64,000 bases of DNA from Dichetophora obliterata. Taxonomy: Eukaryota > Arthropoda > Insecta > Diptera > Sciomyzidae. The notes under the pieces are model-generated. The model was not told the origin of the DNA. It worked only from the letters and a program-made list of their open reading frames with translations, and made no database searches. A program made the translations under genes and the position numbers. The DNA lies in contig OY986436.1 in the NCBI GenBank assembly GCA_963920525.1, forward strand, positions 26,983,318-27,047,317. The letters run 5' to 3'. Positions 40,501 through 51,437 of the stretch are shown in pieces (position 1 is the first letter of the stretch; every line of letters begins with the position of its first letter).

Positions 40501-43500
40501 AATTGAGAAAATCGAAACAAACTAAAATAGAAAGCAAAAATATAGAAATTAAAAATAGTCAAAAAAAAAAGAATAAAAGTGAAAGATAGAAACTAAAAGA
40601 AAAGTGAAACAAACTAAAATAGAAAGCAAAAATATAGAAATTAAAAATAACAAAAATCAAAGTGAAAGAAAGCAACAATAGGAAAAGTGAAAACAATAAG
40701 AAAAGAGGAAAACATAATAAACTGAAAATTTAAAAGTGAAAAAAGGAAACGAAGAAATCAGAAAACTTAAAAAGTATATTGAAAAAAAACTATAAGAAAA
40801 GTGAAACCACTAAAAGAAAAGTAAATACATAGAAAACTAAAATTGAACAAGAGAAAAAGAAGGGTAAAACTAAAAAAAATGGATAACTGAAAAGTTATTC
40901 AAATAGAAATGTGAAAAAAAAGGATTAAACAAGAAGTAAAAATGTAAAAAAAAAAAAAGTTTCGAAAAACACAAAGAATCGAGAAACTATATAAGTGCAA
41001 AAATTAAAAAGTTATAGAAAAATGTTAAAATTAAAAGAACCTAAATACATTGAAGAAAGTAGAAAAAAATTTGTAAAATGGCATAGCTAAGAAAAAATAT
41101 GATAAGTTGAAATTAAGAAAGAAATAGAGAAAAATAGTAGTGAGTGACAGTAGAAAGACGGAAAAGATAATATCTGGAAAAAGGGAGAACAATTCAAAAA
41201 TACACCTAACGAAAATAAAAAGAGAAAAGTAAACAAATAAACCAACAACAACCACGATCACTATAGCAACAATATCTGCAGCCGCACCAGCATCATCCTC
41301 ACCACCATTGCCACCACCAACAACAATAAGACTACGATCACCTACCGTAACAACGGTTCACAACAACATTTTCATCATCAACAATATTACGATCATCCGC
41401 TCCAGCACCAGCACCAAAAACCAGCTACAACACCAACTACATCCACCAACTACATCCACCAACTACATCCACCAACTACATCCACCAACTATATCCACCA
41501 TCTGCCACCTCATCGCCAGGTTTGAGGCATGTTCCCCTGGGCTCGGTAAGCACCTCCTTATTGAAAATATTTCAGCCGAGATTGGGATATATCAATCAAT
41601 ATTGACTTCTTTCACGTATATTAAATTTTTAATAGTACGAAAAAAATTGAAACTCTTAAGCAGTATAACATACATTTGTAAGACTTTTTAAAACATAATT
41701 TCAATTCGGAGTTACTGAGTAAGTTTCTATAGAGATTGTAAAATTTTTAAACTATTGTTACCGTAGAAATAACAGAATTATCTTGGTTAAAGACAAAAAA
41801 AACTCCCAACAACTTAAAACATTCAACTGTATTTTATATTTCGTTGACATTTTCGTACAGTAGCGCACTTTTTTTGCTCCGAAAAATATTGATGAATTGA
41901 AATGTGCATAAGGTAATGTGTACTTTTCTCTTAAAAAAATCATTTAGATTAGGCTTAGACTTAATATTTATATTCATAGAAAAAATACGGTCATCATTAC
42001 CAATTGGTAAGCAGTTTATGCTATCGATATAGTTTGATGGTTTACAAAATGAGAAAATTACATAGTTAGTAATCAGAATTATTTGTTTGCAGCCTAAACA
42101 AAGACCTTGAATAGATAGATGTACGTTATTTATACCCTCTAATAATGTAACTACGATTTACATAGAACATACTATTTTATGATGTTAGAATATACGATAA
42201 GATTCACTTAAGTTGAATGTAATATTTATAAGCTATATAATGTTAATACGTTACCTGTAACCAAAAACCTAGATAAGTTATATGAAATCGACTTATAAAA
42301 ACTAGCAGCTATAAATTAGGTCCTACAATTTAATTAGGTACGATGGCCGAGCACCTAAAATTTTGAACAGCGTTTGATAAGTTTAAGATAAGAGATATAA
42401 AATTTTTTTTTGTGTAATTAAAAAATCGGATTTTTGGCTGGTATAAGTCAGTAAAATCATGTCCCCCGAACTTTTGGGAAATTTTACCGAAGATTTTTGT
42501 TTATAATGAAAGGTTTGGTAAAATTTGTGTTATAAGTACCTAGTTAAAATTATATTCCACGTAAGCTTATCATCCGAGATTACCGAAATTTTACCACTGC
42601 TGCATAATAAGTACATTTCATCTTTAGTATTCAGTTATCTTTATTTGCTTTTTGCTTAAACCCCCCAATTTTCGCTTAAACTCATTTGTTTTAAAGGAAT
42701 TCGGATATAATCCCGAATTAACAAGAAAAATTATATTATAGTTTGTTTGAAATATTCCTTTAACTTTGGCCACATTGGCAGGGAATCGTCCTATGAAAGA
42801 GCTCTTTAATAGGTAGGCTCCTGTTTATTTTGCTAAAATTTTTTGTGGTAATGCTTAGGTCACTCAACAAATGAGCGTTATACACGGTATCTTTAAGCTA
42901 AAAAGTATATTCTAAGATGTGGCGTATAGATGTAGTAAATAATGTGAAACTAATATGTAAGGTTTTTTTTTGTAACTTTTAAAAAATAAAACGTTGGCTT
43001 AAAACTGTAAGAAAGGAAGAGTCATGGTTTATTAAAGTACAGCGGATTGGTGGCGTGGACTAACTAAGGGCATCGGCGTAAGTATAAGAGATTTGGGGTG
43101 ACCTAAATATAGGCAAAAGGGTCACCATGGCTGGTCTTTTGTGGCCAGGAGGGGAGGGTATGCCAAGGTCGATTAAATTCCATCTTTTAAATCGACCGCC
43201 CTCGAGACGTGCCAGCGTGGCCCCAGCGAGCGACCGGCTCAGTTTCCTTACGGGTTTTCAGCACTTCCTTCTTTATTTTCAGCACAGTCGCGCAAAATAA
43301 TCGGGTTTTTTTTATCTGCCTTCGAGATTTAAATAGTTTTGTACGGTTTTTTCGGGTTTTTTTTGTTTTGACGGTGAGTTTCAAAATTCAACTGGTACGA
43401 TTTTATTCATGTGTAGTTTCCTGCTGTCGGACCGGACTGGCAAGAACACCACCCCATCCGGCGAGCCTTAGCCGCGCAATACGCCAGCGTACCAGTGCTG

Positions 43501-43560
43501 CCAGAGGGACGACGCATCGACCGCACAACCAAAGGTAGATCGGGGGAAACATGACAGAAT

Positions 43561-43578
43561 TGGCGCCCAACGTGGGGC
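43561..43578 (+). other. primer-binding site, tRNA-Lys type
   Basis: TGGCGCCCAACGTGGGGC is complementary to the 3' end of tRNA-Lys(CUU). It lies 4 bp after the 5' LTR, the usual place for minus-strand DNA priming. Confidence 0.85.
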
Positions 43579-46313
43579 CCGAAAAATTTTAGGTCTTTTT
43601 GTTTTTTGGTTTGGTCTCCTGACGTCTGGCCACGTAAGTCCTGCAGCGTTTGGGTCTTTGAACCTTGACTGCAGTTGCGACGTGGTCTAAGGCAAAAGGA
43701 GCCAATCAAGAAAACAATGAAGTATCTCGTTTCGGGCGTAGTGTAAGTTTTTAGGTATAGTTTTTGTTAGACCCCAAGCAGGTCCGAATACGTAAGACCA
43801 CGTAAGTCCTGCAGCGTTTAGGCCACAGCGCCTCGACTGCAGTTGCGACGTGGTTCTTAACAGTAGGATTTTTACTGCTAGGGCTAATAGTTTAGAAATA
43901 AGTTGAGGTTTTTTTCTCGCACTAAGTTTTCGGTTTTCCGTAAGTCCTGCAGCGTTTAGGCCACAGAGCCTCGACTGCAGTTGCGACGGATACTGGAGGC
44001 CGATGCGTATTAAGTAAAATTTTTTGTTAGTTTTATAATTTTTTTTATTTTTTTTGAAATTCAAACCCGCAGGGGCATCCTGCGTGAAATATGTAGGATG
44101 ACGGGAGTAGCGCACCCGCGTACCCCAGCGAGCCCAACACGCGTCTGTTCCCAGATTGGGCGGCGTGTTGGCCAGCGTCTGTTCCCAGATTGGGCGGCTG
44201 TTTTTTTACACCGTAAGGTGAAAAACCCGAACATGCCGGGGTTTGTCGGCATGTAAACCAATTGAAAATTAAAAATCTCGTTTTGTCAAATACTCCAGAC
44301 CGAGAAGAGCAGCCTGACCAGAGGGGTCATAAACGGGACAGGCTAGCTGAGAGCAAAAATACCTCGACTCGGAGGGTGCACCTAGTGTACAAAAAGGGGG
44401 GTAGCGGCACTCTTAGGCAGCGCACACAGTGAAGCATATGGGCTGGACTGTGAGCAAAGCGTTTTGCTTATGAGTGCAACCGCGAACATCGAGCGCATCT
44501 CGTTTCTTCGCAAGCGTTTATTTTGCAGTTTGGTTTTTGCGCACAGTGCGGCTCATATGCTTCACTGGGTGCGGGCTTAGAGGAAGGTTAAATTAAAATT
44601 AAATAGTTTTTGTTTTTTGAAAATCGCTCCTTATCGGGAAGAGCAGCCAGGGGCCTTGCTCTGTAGTACGATTCGGGATGCGGGTGCGGTTCGAGAGCAG
44701 GATCGTGCCATGGATTTACATGTTTTTTGACAAATTTTTGATGAGTTCACATTCAATGCCGACAAAAACAGAATTTTAGGGCAGAGGTAGAATTTACTGC
44801 CGTTTAGAAATCTTAGGCCACGTAGTTACATGGTGTGATTTTGTTTTCGAATCGCATTTGCTTTTCGAGTCGTGTTGCTGAGTAGGACCTCAGGTCAGTG
44901 GGGTCATCAATGTGACAGGCTAGCTAAATTAAAAAATACCTCGATTTGGAGTTAGGCGCTGCTGAATTAAGGGGGGTATAGAGTTGCAAAGCACTCTTGA
45001 GTAGGGACAAATATAAATAAAAATTTTTTCGTTTTGAATAAATACTCCAACTCGGGATGAACTACCACAACACCATTAGGTGAAGCGAATATGTCTGAGC
45101 GACCTCAGCATAGGAAAATATTGTGGGAAGTTAAGTTTAAGAACCTCGATTTGGAGGGTGCAATTAATGCACAAGGAAGAAGGTTGCTTTCGCTGGTCTC
45201 GTCGAAGTTAATTTTTACGCCACTCTGGTTTGCTTTACGCCACCATCCAAACTTAATGCCTATATATTTTTAATTTTTTTTGATTTATTATTATCAGCTA
45301 TTTTAGTATTTTGCTTATTTGATTTCGGAATTATAATTTTCTTTTTTTGTTGAGACTGTTAGCTTCTCCGAAGTTAGTCTCCTTTTTTATTTTACGTATA
45401 CATTTTTTGAAGCGATAGTCAAGTTCTTCTGATTATCCAAATTATTTCCTCTTTATGTATATATTATCTTTATAAACTAAATACCTTAGAAAAAAATATA
45501 TCTATATATATATTTTTATCTTCGGGTAGAAAAAAATATTTAAGTTTACTTTCAGCTACGCGCTTTAATAAGCCAATTTTCCTATATATATATAACGATA
45601 TATATCTATATGTATATATATATGTCTATATGTATATGTGTATATATATATATATTCAGTCTTTATATATCGATATATACATATTCAAATAAAAATAATC
45701 TTACACTTTTAAAATTTTTTTTTTGATAAGTTGCGAAATTTTAGACAGTTAAGATTGTAGCTCTAAAATAGTTACACAATTTTTTCTTTTATATCACTTC
45801 CCCACCTTTCTATATTACTACATACTACGAGAAAATCTCTTTGACCTCTATGGAGTTCAGTTATTACTATGCTTAACCTTTATTAATATACTTACATCTT
45901 ATCAACTTCTCGAATATTTTTCGAATATTATCTTTATTTCCTTTACCTATTATAACTATAATTATTATTAACATTTCTTATATTACTATTATTATTTAAG
46001 AATTTTTTTTTGCTAAGTTTTGCAACCACCATCCTTAAAGGACATTTATTTTGATCTTAATTTTTTTTACAATCTTTCCTTTCGTTTTGGGCATTTGGCG
46101 TACAACAGTTGAGTAAACTGTGGCGCATTGAAACCATCGGTTCGGACAAAATAATTGAAGTTTCTCGTTTTTGAATAAATTTATTCTCAGGTCCTAACGG
46201 ACGCTACGTTTGATTCAGCGAATTCTCGTTTGTCGATTTAAACAACCTAGGTGTTTGAAGCATTTGCAATTTTCTTGATATTTTTGATTCTTTTAATAAC
46301 GATTCCTTGGGGC
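43579..46313 (+). other. long structured 5' leader between PBS and gag
   Basis: About 2.7 kb without a convincing protein. It contains three hairpin repeats (43631-43686, 43799-43853, 43939-43989), a tandem duplication of GCGTCTGTTCCCAGATTGGG (44141 and 44175), an inverted pair AGTGAAGCATATG / CATATGCTTCACT (44428 and 44554), and two related GACAGGCTAGCT...TACCTCGA blocks (about 44338 and 44920). AT-rich DNA with an AT microsatellite (45590-45655) follows. Confidence 0.7.
43631..43989 (+). repeat. three copies of a GTAAGTCCTGCAGCG hairpin
   Basis: Copies at 43631-43686, 43799-43853 and 43939-43989. Each has outer pairing CGTAA/TTGCG, then CTGCAG/CTGCAG, then an apical stem. The apical stem is AGGC/GCCT in copies 2 and 3 and GGGT/ACCT in copy 1, so paired positions change together. 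Each copy also contains GTAAGT, identical to a splice-donor consensus. Confidence 0.75.
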
Positions 46314-48032
46314 ATGGTTCACACTAGGCAGCAAAGCAGAATGGATAATAGCGAAACCAACCCGAGTGCAACCGGCAGTGGAAGCCTAGTGCCGCCCACA
46401 TCAACTAGTACAGGGGCAATTCCAAAAACAGGCCCGATGAGTACCAACATACCGATTTTTACCACAGCTACGACGACGATTACAACACCTATGGCGATGC
46501 AGAGTGCACTACCACCAGCACCTAGACGTACCTCGGAAGAGCTTAACTTCTCGAATAGTAGCATCACGTCTCCAGAGTTTAGCAGCCTAACCGCTCTAAA
46601 CGTGCGAAAGCAATTCCAGCAACATGCACAGATGGGAAGCGTAAGAGACAGGTCGTCAGGAAGAGCACCAGCGTCCCAAGGTGTGGTCAACTCGAGCATC
46701 AATATAAGGGATTACGTCAAGTCAGCAGTGGGCTTAGCCCAAGTGGATCTGATGTCGGGAATGGAGGAGCGTTTGCGGGTATTAGTCCCACAATTAATAG
46801 CCGAAAGCTTAGGGTCCATGACGCCTCAGTATTCAGAGAGCCGACCAGCGGTTACGAAGTTAGTGACTTTACAACCACCACCTCCACCACCCCCGTCTAT
46901 CAATTCACAGGCATGGCCAGATCGAAATATAGAGCAGCAACAACAAATTGGATCTCAGGATATCAGGAGCACCTCGCAAACTTTCCCAGATTTTTCACAA
47001 CCACCACCGCATAGGCCGCAACCGACGATTGTACCGCAGCCGCAAGTTTTTTCTCAGTCGCAGACGTATCAAGTAGAGACCAGAAATCGACACCAAGAGC
47101 AACGAGCTGGACCATCGATACGTCAGCCGAGTGCATTTGCATATACAGGGCCGGTACAAGCGAATTTTGCGCCTTACCAGCAAACCGAACAACCGCGGCG
47201 TGTAGAAATGGACAAATGGGGATTTAAGTTCGATGGTACAAATAAATCAATCAGCGTGGACGAATTCGTTTTTCGAGTAGAGACCTTGTGTAATGACTAC
47301 CGATATCCATGGCCGGAAGTAATTAGAAATTTTCATAGTTTGCTAACTGGAAACGCAGCTCAATGGTTCTGGGGATTTCGACGGTTAAACCGAATACCTA
47401 GTTGGTTTGCACTTCGAGAAGCGCTTGTAGCACAATTTAAGCGACACGAAAGCGATTTCGAAATCCAACGGCAGATTATGGACCGAAGACAGCAAAGAGA
47501 TGAAACATTCGACGACTTTTATCAATCTGTTTTGACCCTGAGGAACCAACAGCGTAATCCACTGGCTGAACAGGATTTAGTGGAGATAATGAGGAGCAAC
47601 CTGAGGAAAGAGATGTCACAGCTACTATTTGCCATGCGCATAGAGGGTTTGACGGAGTTTTGCAAAGCCTGCAAAAAGGCTGAAACACATATAAACTACC
47701 AACGCCAGGCTTATCAACCGCCTCCGCGTCAATATGTACCTCGCAATGCGCAAGTGCACGAGTTAAATGTAGAGCAGGACTTTTCGACTCCAGCGTTTGA
47801 AATAGATGCTATTAATTCCTCTCGAACATTTCCATGCTGGAACTGCAAACAGCCAGGGCACAATTTTGTCGAATGTACTGCAGCCGTAAGGCGGATTTTT
47901 TGTTACAGATGCGGAACGGAGGGCGTAGTTACCCCAAAGTGTCCGAAATGCCAGGGAACCGTTAGGCCAAGTAGAAATGTTCAGGTGGAGTCTAGGTCAG
48001 CTCAAACTCAGACTCAAGAAGGTACAGAATGA
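46314..48032 (+). CDS. gag: gag (capsid/nucleocapsid) of the LTR retrotransposon
   Basis: The first in-frame ATG is at 46314; the frame is open a little further upstream only without an ATG. The 572-residue protein has a low-complexity S/T/P/Q-rich N-terminal half (including a run of eight prolines), a capsid-like region with WPEVIRNFHSLLTGNAAQWF and WFALREALVAQFKRHESDFE, and a C-terminal CCHC zinc knuckle CWNCKQPGHNFVEC followed by a second Cys-rich motif (CYRCGTEGVVTPKCPKC) lacking the His. It ends at a UGA (48030-48032) in the context UGA-CUA, with pol continuing in the same frame. Gag packages the RNA into virus-like particles. Confidence 0.9.
   Translation: MVHTRQQSRMDNSETNPSATGSGSLVPPTSTSTGAIPKTGPMSTNIPIFTTATTTITTPMAMQSALPPAPRRTSEELNFSNSSITSPEFSSLTALNVRKQFQQHAQMGSVRDRSSGRAPASQGVVNSSINIRDYVKSAVGLAQVDLMSGMEERLRVLVPQLIAESLGSMTPQYSESRPAVTKLVTLQPPPPPPPSINSQAWPDRNIEQQQQIGSQDIRSTSQTFPDFSQPPPHRPQPTIVPQPQVFSQSQTYQVETRNRHQEQRAGPSIRQPSAFAYTGPVQANFAPYQQTEQPRRVEMDKWGFKFDGTNKSISVDEFVFRVETLCNDYRYPWPEVIRNFHSLLTGNAAQWFWGFRRLNRIPSWFALREALVAQFKRHESDFEIQRQIMDRRQQRDETFDDFYQSVLTLRNQQRNPLAEQDLVEIMRSNLRKEMSQLLFAMRIEGLTEFCKACKKAETHINYQRQAYQPPPRQYVPRNAQVHELNVEQDFSTPAFEIDAINSSRTFPCWNCKQPGHNFVECTAAVRRIFCYRCGTEGVVTPKCPKCQGTVRPSRNVQVESRSAQTQTQEGTE
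48030..48032 (+). promoter_or_regulatory. candidate readthrough stop codon between gag and pol
   Basis: UGA followed by CUA is a known leaky stop context. The frame after it is open for 46 codons up to the point where pol similarity starts, and then through all of pol. The annotated pol start (48168) is GTG, not ATG. Confidence 0.7.
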
Positions 48033-51000
48033 CTAAAGTCAGCCACACCGACCGAAGTAGAGAATAAAATTGTTGTTTTAACATCTAAGAATAAGAGTAA
48101 TCAAAGTAGTTGCGATCAAGCCGTAAATACCGTTGAGGTAAAGTTAAAAGAAATTAAGCCATTTCATGTGAGACTCAAAAACTATGAGGAAGTTCGAAAA
48201 AGAATATTTGCAGAGCAGCCAACAAAAATCGAAAAGACAAGAATTAGGTATCGTTTGAGGAAAAATAATTATAAAGAAATTTCAGCATCAGAACTTTATG
48301 AGGGCGAAGACAGTAGATTTTATACGAACATCGAAATCAATGGACAGCGAATTGAGGGATTATTAGACAGTGGAGCAACAGTGTCGTGTTTAGGGAATAA
48401 CTGCTTAAGTTTTGTGGAAAAGTGCAAGTTGCCAATTTTTAAGTTTAAATCTTTCGTCAAAACTGCCGATGGGCGAATGCATTCAATCGTAGGTCGCGTT
48501 AAAGCTAAAATTAAATTCGATAACCAGGAGCAGGAGATTGTTTTTTATTTAACACCTTCTCTAAAACGAGAATTGTTTCTAGGTGTAGACTTTATAAAAA
48601 AATTTAATCTCATGCAGCTCAAAGTTGATAGCATAACGACCAACAACATTGCTTTGGAGGAAGAAGTCCAAAGCCATGCAACGCCGAAAATGAAAGTTTT
48701 GACAGCCCAGCAACAACACAGGCTTAACGCAGTTATAGAAAAATTTCCCTGCTTCACGAAGAAAGGTCTCGGCAAGACGTCTTTAGAAGAGCACTACATT
48801 GATACCGGCGACGCAGTGCCTGTGAAAGATAAGCACTACCCAGTCTCACCGGCGGTTCAAGGGCTCATGTTTGCGGAGCTGGATAGGATGCTTTCACTGG
48901 GAGTCATTGAGCCGAGCGAAAGTCCATGGAACAATCGAGTGGCCTTCGTACGAAAAGGCGAAAAATGTCGACTATGCCTGGACGCTCGCAAGCTCAATGC
49001 ACTCACAGTGAAGGACGCCTACCCACTTCCACACATAGAGGGGTTGCTCAGTCGTCTCGGTGACACACACTTTATCTCAAGTGTGGATCTTAAAGACGCC
49101 TTTTGGCAAATTCCGCTTGCCGTCAGTAGTAGGGAGAAAACCGCGTTTACAGTGCCAGGTCGTCCGCTTTGTCAATTTACCGTCATGCCTTTTGGGCTAT
49201 GTAATGCAGCCCAACGGTTGTGCCGGTTGATGGACAAAGTCGTGCCAGCCAATCTTCGTGAAAGCGTTTTCATTTATTTGGACGATCTCCTTGTTGTGTC
49301 TTCAGATTTCGATAGTCACCTCAAAAAGTTAGAGCAGGTAGCGCAGTTGTTAAGTTCGGCCAACCTAACCATTAACGTGGCCAAATCGAAGTTTTGTTGT
49401 AGTGAGCTAAGGTACCTAGGTTATATCGTAGGCGAAGGTAAATTAAGACCAGACCCAGACAAGGTCCATGCCATTGACCGATATACATACCCAAAAACTC
49501 CAAAACAAGTTCGAAGTTTCATGGGAGCCACGGGATGGTACCGTCGCTTTATTCGCGATTACGCTACTATAGCAGCACCCATTTTTGATACGCTGAAAAA
49601 AGCGAAAACTTTTGAGTTCGGTGATGAGGCTAAGAGCGCCTTCGATAAATTAAAAACAGCTCTTATGTCTAGTCCAGTCCTGGTACATCCAGATTTTTCG
49701 AAACATTTTTATGTGCAAACAGATGCTTCTAACATCGGAATTGGCGGCGTTTTGTTTCAAAAAGATGATGAGGGTGGCGAACATCCTATCGCCTACTATT
49801 CAAAGAAGCTCACGCCTGCACAGAAAAATTATTCGGTAACCGAGCGCGAATGTCTAGCTGTGGTAATGGGGATAACGAAGTTTAGAGCCTACATCGAGCT
49901 AATGCCTTTTACAGTGATAACGGATCACTCCAGCCTAAAATGGCTAATGTCGCATAAAGACTTAACCAGTCGATTGGCGAGGTGGAGTTTGTATCTGCAA
50001 AGCTTTAGCTTCGAGATAGATCACCGTAAAGGGGCTCAGAACATCGTTCCCGACACGTTATCACGCTACGACATGGACGAAGTAAGTTATGAGGTAAAGG
50101 CTTTAATTGACCTCGAGTCACCTGAATTTGTAAACGAAGAATATAAGGATTTGTTAAAAACCATCAACGAAAATCACTCTCAGTTGCCTGACCTCAAGGT
50201 TATAGATGGTTTTGCTTATAAGCGTACGCTTCCTTATGATGGTACACCCGATGGTGAAGATTTCGCATGGAAACTCTGGGTTCCAGCGTCTTTGACGCAT
50301 TCAATTATTGCTAACGCACACCAACCTCCTCAAGTCGCTCATGGTGGTTTCACCAAGACTCTTAAGCGCATTAAAGAATATTTCTACTGGCCAAATATGA
50401 ACCAGCAGGTCCTCAGTTTCGTTAATGACTGTCAAGTCTGCAAAGAATGCAAACCAGCTCAAATGGTTCTAAGACCACCTATGGGGCAAGAGTCGCAAAT
50501 AATACGGCCGTTTCAAAAAATTTACGTGGATTTTCTCGGTCCATACGTGCGTTCTAAAAAGAAAAATACTTATATCTTCATAGTCTTGGACTATTTCACA
50601 AAATTTACCCTGTTGAAAGCAATGACGAAAGCGACCGCGCGAAATGTAATCCAGTTTCTAATTTCAGAAGTTTTTCATAAATTCGGTACCCCAGAAACAC
50701 TCATGTCCGACAATGGCGTGCAATTTTTAAGTAAAGAATTTGCCGAAATGATCGATAATTTTGGAATAAGACATGTACGCACTGCTAATTACGCTCCTCA
50801 AGCCAACGCTTCGGAGAGGGTCAACCAGTCCATTCTCGCGGCGATTCGGTCATACCTCGACCAAGATCAAACCAACTGGGACCAGCATTTGTCAGACATT
50901 GAATGTGCCTTGCGTTCTTCGGTACACTCCTCCATAGGAATGACCCCTTATTTTGCTCTCTTCGGTCACAACATGATCACCCATGCAAGCGCCTATAAAG

Positions 51001-51347
51001 TAGCAAAGAACCTAGGTGTACTTAGCGATCCTGAGACGTTGGTGATACCGAAGCCGGTTCGGCAAGACCTGATTCGCAACAAAATCCGCGAGCAGCTACA
51101 TAAGAGTCACGAACAGAATGTTAAGAGGTACGACTTGAAAAGTCGAAAAATTAAATTTCAACCTGGACAGGAGGTCTACCGACGAAACTTTCAGCTTAGT
51201 GACTTCTCTAAGCAAATTAGCGCCAAACTTTCAAAGCGTTTTCTAAAGTGTCGAATAGTGAGGGCAGTAGGTAATAGCCTGTATGAACTAGAAGATTTAA
51301 GTGGTAAGACGTTAGGAATTTTCCACGCGAAAGATTTAAAACAATAA
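48033..51347 (+). CDS. pol: pol: protease, RT, RNase H, integrase
   Basis: Same frame as gag, 1105 codons including the stop, most of it similar to pol. Counting residues from the GTG at 48168: aspartic protease GLLDSGATVSCLG (about 64-76), RT with the FIYLDDLLVVS catalytic box (about 370), RNase H VQTDASNIGIGG (about 515), integrase zinc finger (H-H near 715-725, CQVCKEC near 752) and the DDE triad D788, D848 and E883 (VDFLGPY, SDNGVQF, ASERVNQS). The domain order is typical of gypsy-like elements. There is no ATG of its own near the start, so it should be made as a gag-pol fusion. The frame is intact, and there is no env after it. Confidence 0.95.
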   Translation, partial: LKSATPTEVENKIVVLTSKNKSNQSSCDQAVNTVEVKLKEIKPFHVRLKNYEEVRKRIFAEQPTKIEKTRIRYRLRKNNYKEISASELYEGEDSRFYTNIEINGQRIEGLLDSGATVSCLGNNCLSFVEKCKLPIFKFKSFVKTADGRMHSIVGRVKAKIKFDNQEQEIVFYLTPSLKRELFLGVDFIKKFNLMQLKVDSITTNNIALEEEVQSHATPKMKVLTAQQQHRLNAVIEKFPCFTKKGLGKTSLEEHYIDTGDAVPVKDKHYPVSPAVQGLMFAELDRMLSLGVIEPSESPWNNRVAFVRKGEKCRLCLDARKLNALTVKDAYPLPHIEGLLSRLGDTHFISSVDLKDAFWQIPLAVSSREKTAFTVPGRPLCQFTVMPFGLCNAAQRLCRLMDKVVPANLRESVFIYLDDLLVVSSDFDSHLKKLEQVAQLLSSANLTINVAKSKFCCSELRYLGYIVGEGKLRPDPDKVHAIDRYTYPKTPKQVRSFMGATGWYRRFIRDYATIAAPIFDTLKKAKTFEFGDEAKSAFDKLKTALMSSPVLVHPDFSKHFYVQTDASNIGIGGVLFQKDDEGGEHPIAYYSKKLTPAQKNYSVTERECLAVVMGITKFRAYIELMPFTVITDHSSLKWLMSHKDLTSRLARWSLYLQSFSFEIDHRKGAQNIVPDTLSRYDMDEVSYEVKALIDLESPEFVNEEYKDLLKTINENHSQLPDLKVIDGFAYKRTLPYDGTPDGEDFAWKLWVPASLTHSIIANAHQPPQVAHGGFTKTLKRIKEYFYWPNMNQQVLSFVNDCQVCKECKPAQMVLRPPMGQESQIIRPFQKIYVDFLGPYVRSKKKNTYIFIVLDYFTKFTLLKAMTKATARNVIQFLISEVFHKFGTPETLMSDNGVQFLSKEFAEMIDNFGIRHVRTANYAPQANASERVNQSILAAIRSYLDQDQTNWDQHLSDIECALRSSVHSSIGMTPYFALFGHNMITHASAYKVAKNLGVLSDPETLVIPKPVRQDLIRNKIREQLHKSHEQNVKRYDLKSRKIKFQPGQEVYRRNFQLSDFSKQISAKLSKRFLKCRIVRAVGNSLYELEDLSGKTLGIFHAKDLKQ

Positions 51348-51437
51348 TCGAGTTCGAATGTAGGTTGAGAGAGCCAATGATGCCATCTTTTCCCATGTAT
51401 CTCTTAAGCCGAGAAGCTTGTCGAGAGTCCCTGGGTT
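51348..51437 (+). other. pol-LTR spacer
   Basis: 90 bp between the pol stop and the 3' LTR. The polypurine tract expected immediately before the LTR is not evident: the sequence is GTCGAGAGTCCCTGGGTT. Confidence 0.6.

Larger units (their letters stand above)
38417..43556 (+). repeat. 5' LTR (5140 bp)
   Basis: Bounded by TGTCAT...ATGACA. It contains a TATA box, a proline/asparagine/glutamine-codon-like region rich in CAA and CAC (about 39300-40020), an A-rich tandem array (40133-40500), further purine-rich DNA to 41250, and a (CCAACTACATCCA)n run (about 41440-41490). No ATG-initiated gene is convincing. Compared with the 3' LTR I saw only a one-base difference in an A-run (near 38915) and one substitution near 42502. 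Confidence 0.95.

Noticed and set aside
40022..40562. Minus-strand hydrophobic frames rich in F, L and Y, repeated in both LTRs
   Set aside because: They are the reverse reading of an A-rich tandem array; the repeating peptide simply follows the repeat unit.
46251..46313. Hydrophobic N-terminal extension of gag resembling a signal peptide
   Set aside because: The frame opens with GTG and has no ATG before 46314, so the extension is probably not translated.
51348..51437. env-like gene after pol
   Set aside because: Only 90 bp separate pol from the 3' LTR, and no envelope-type frame is present.
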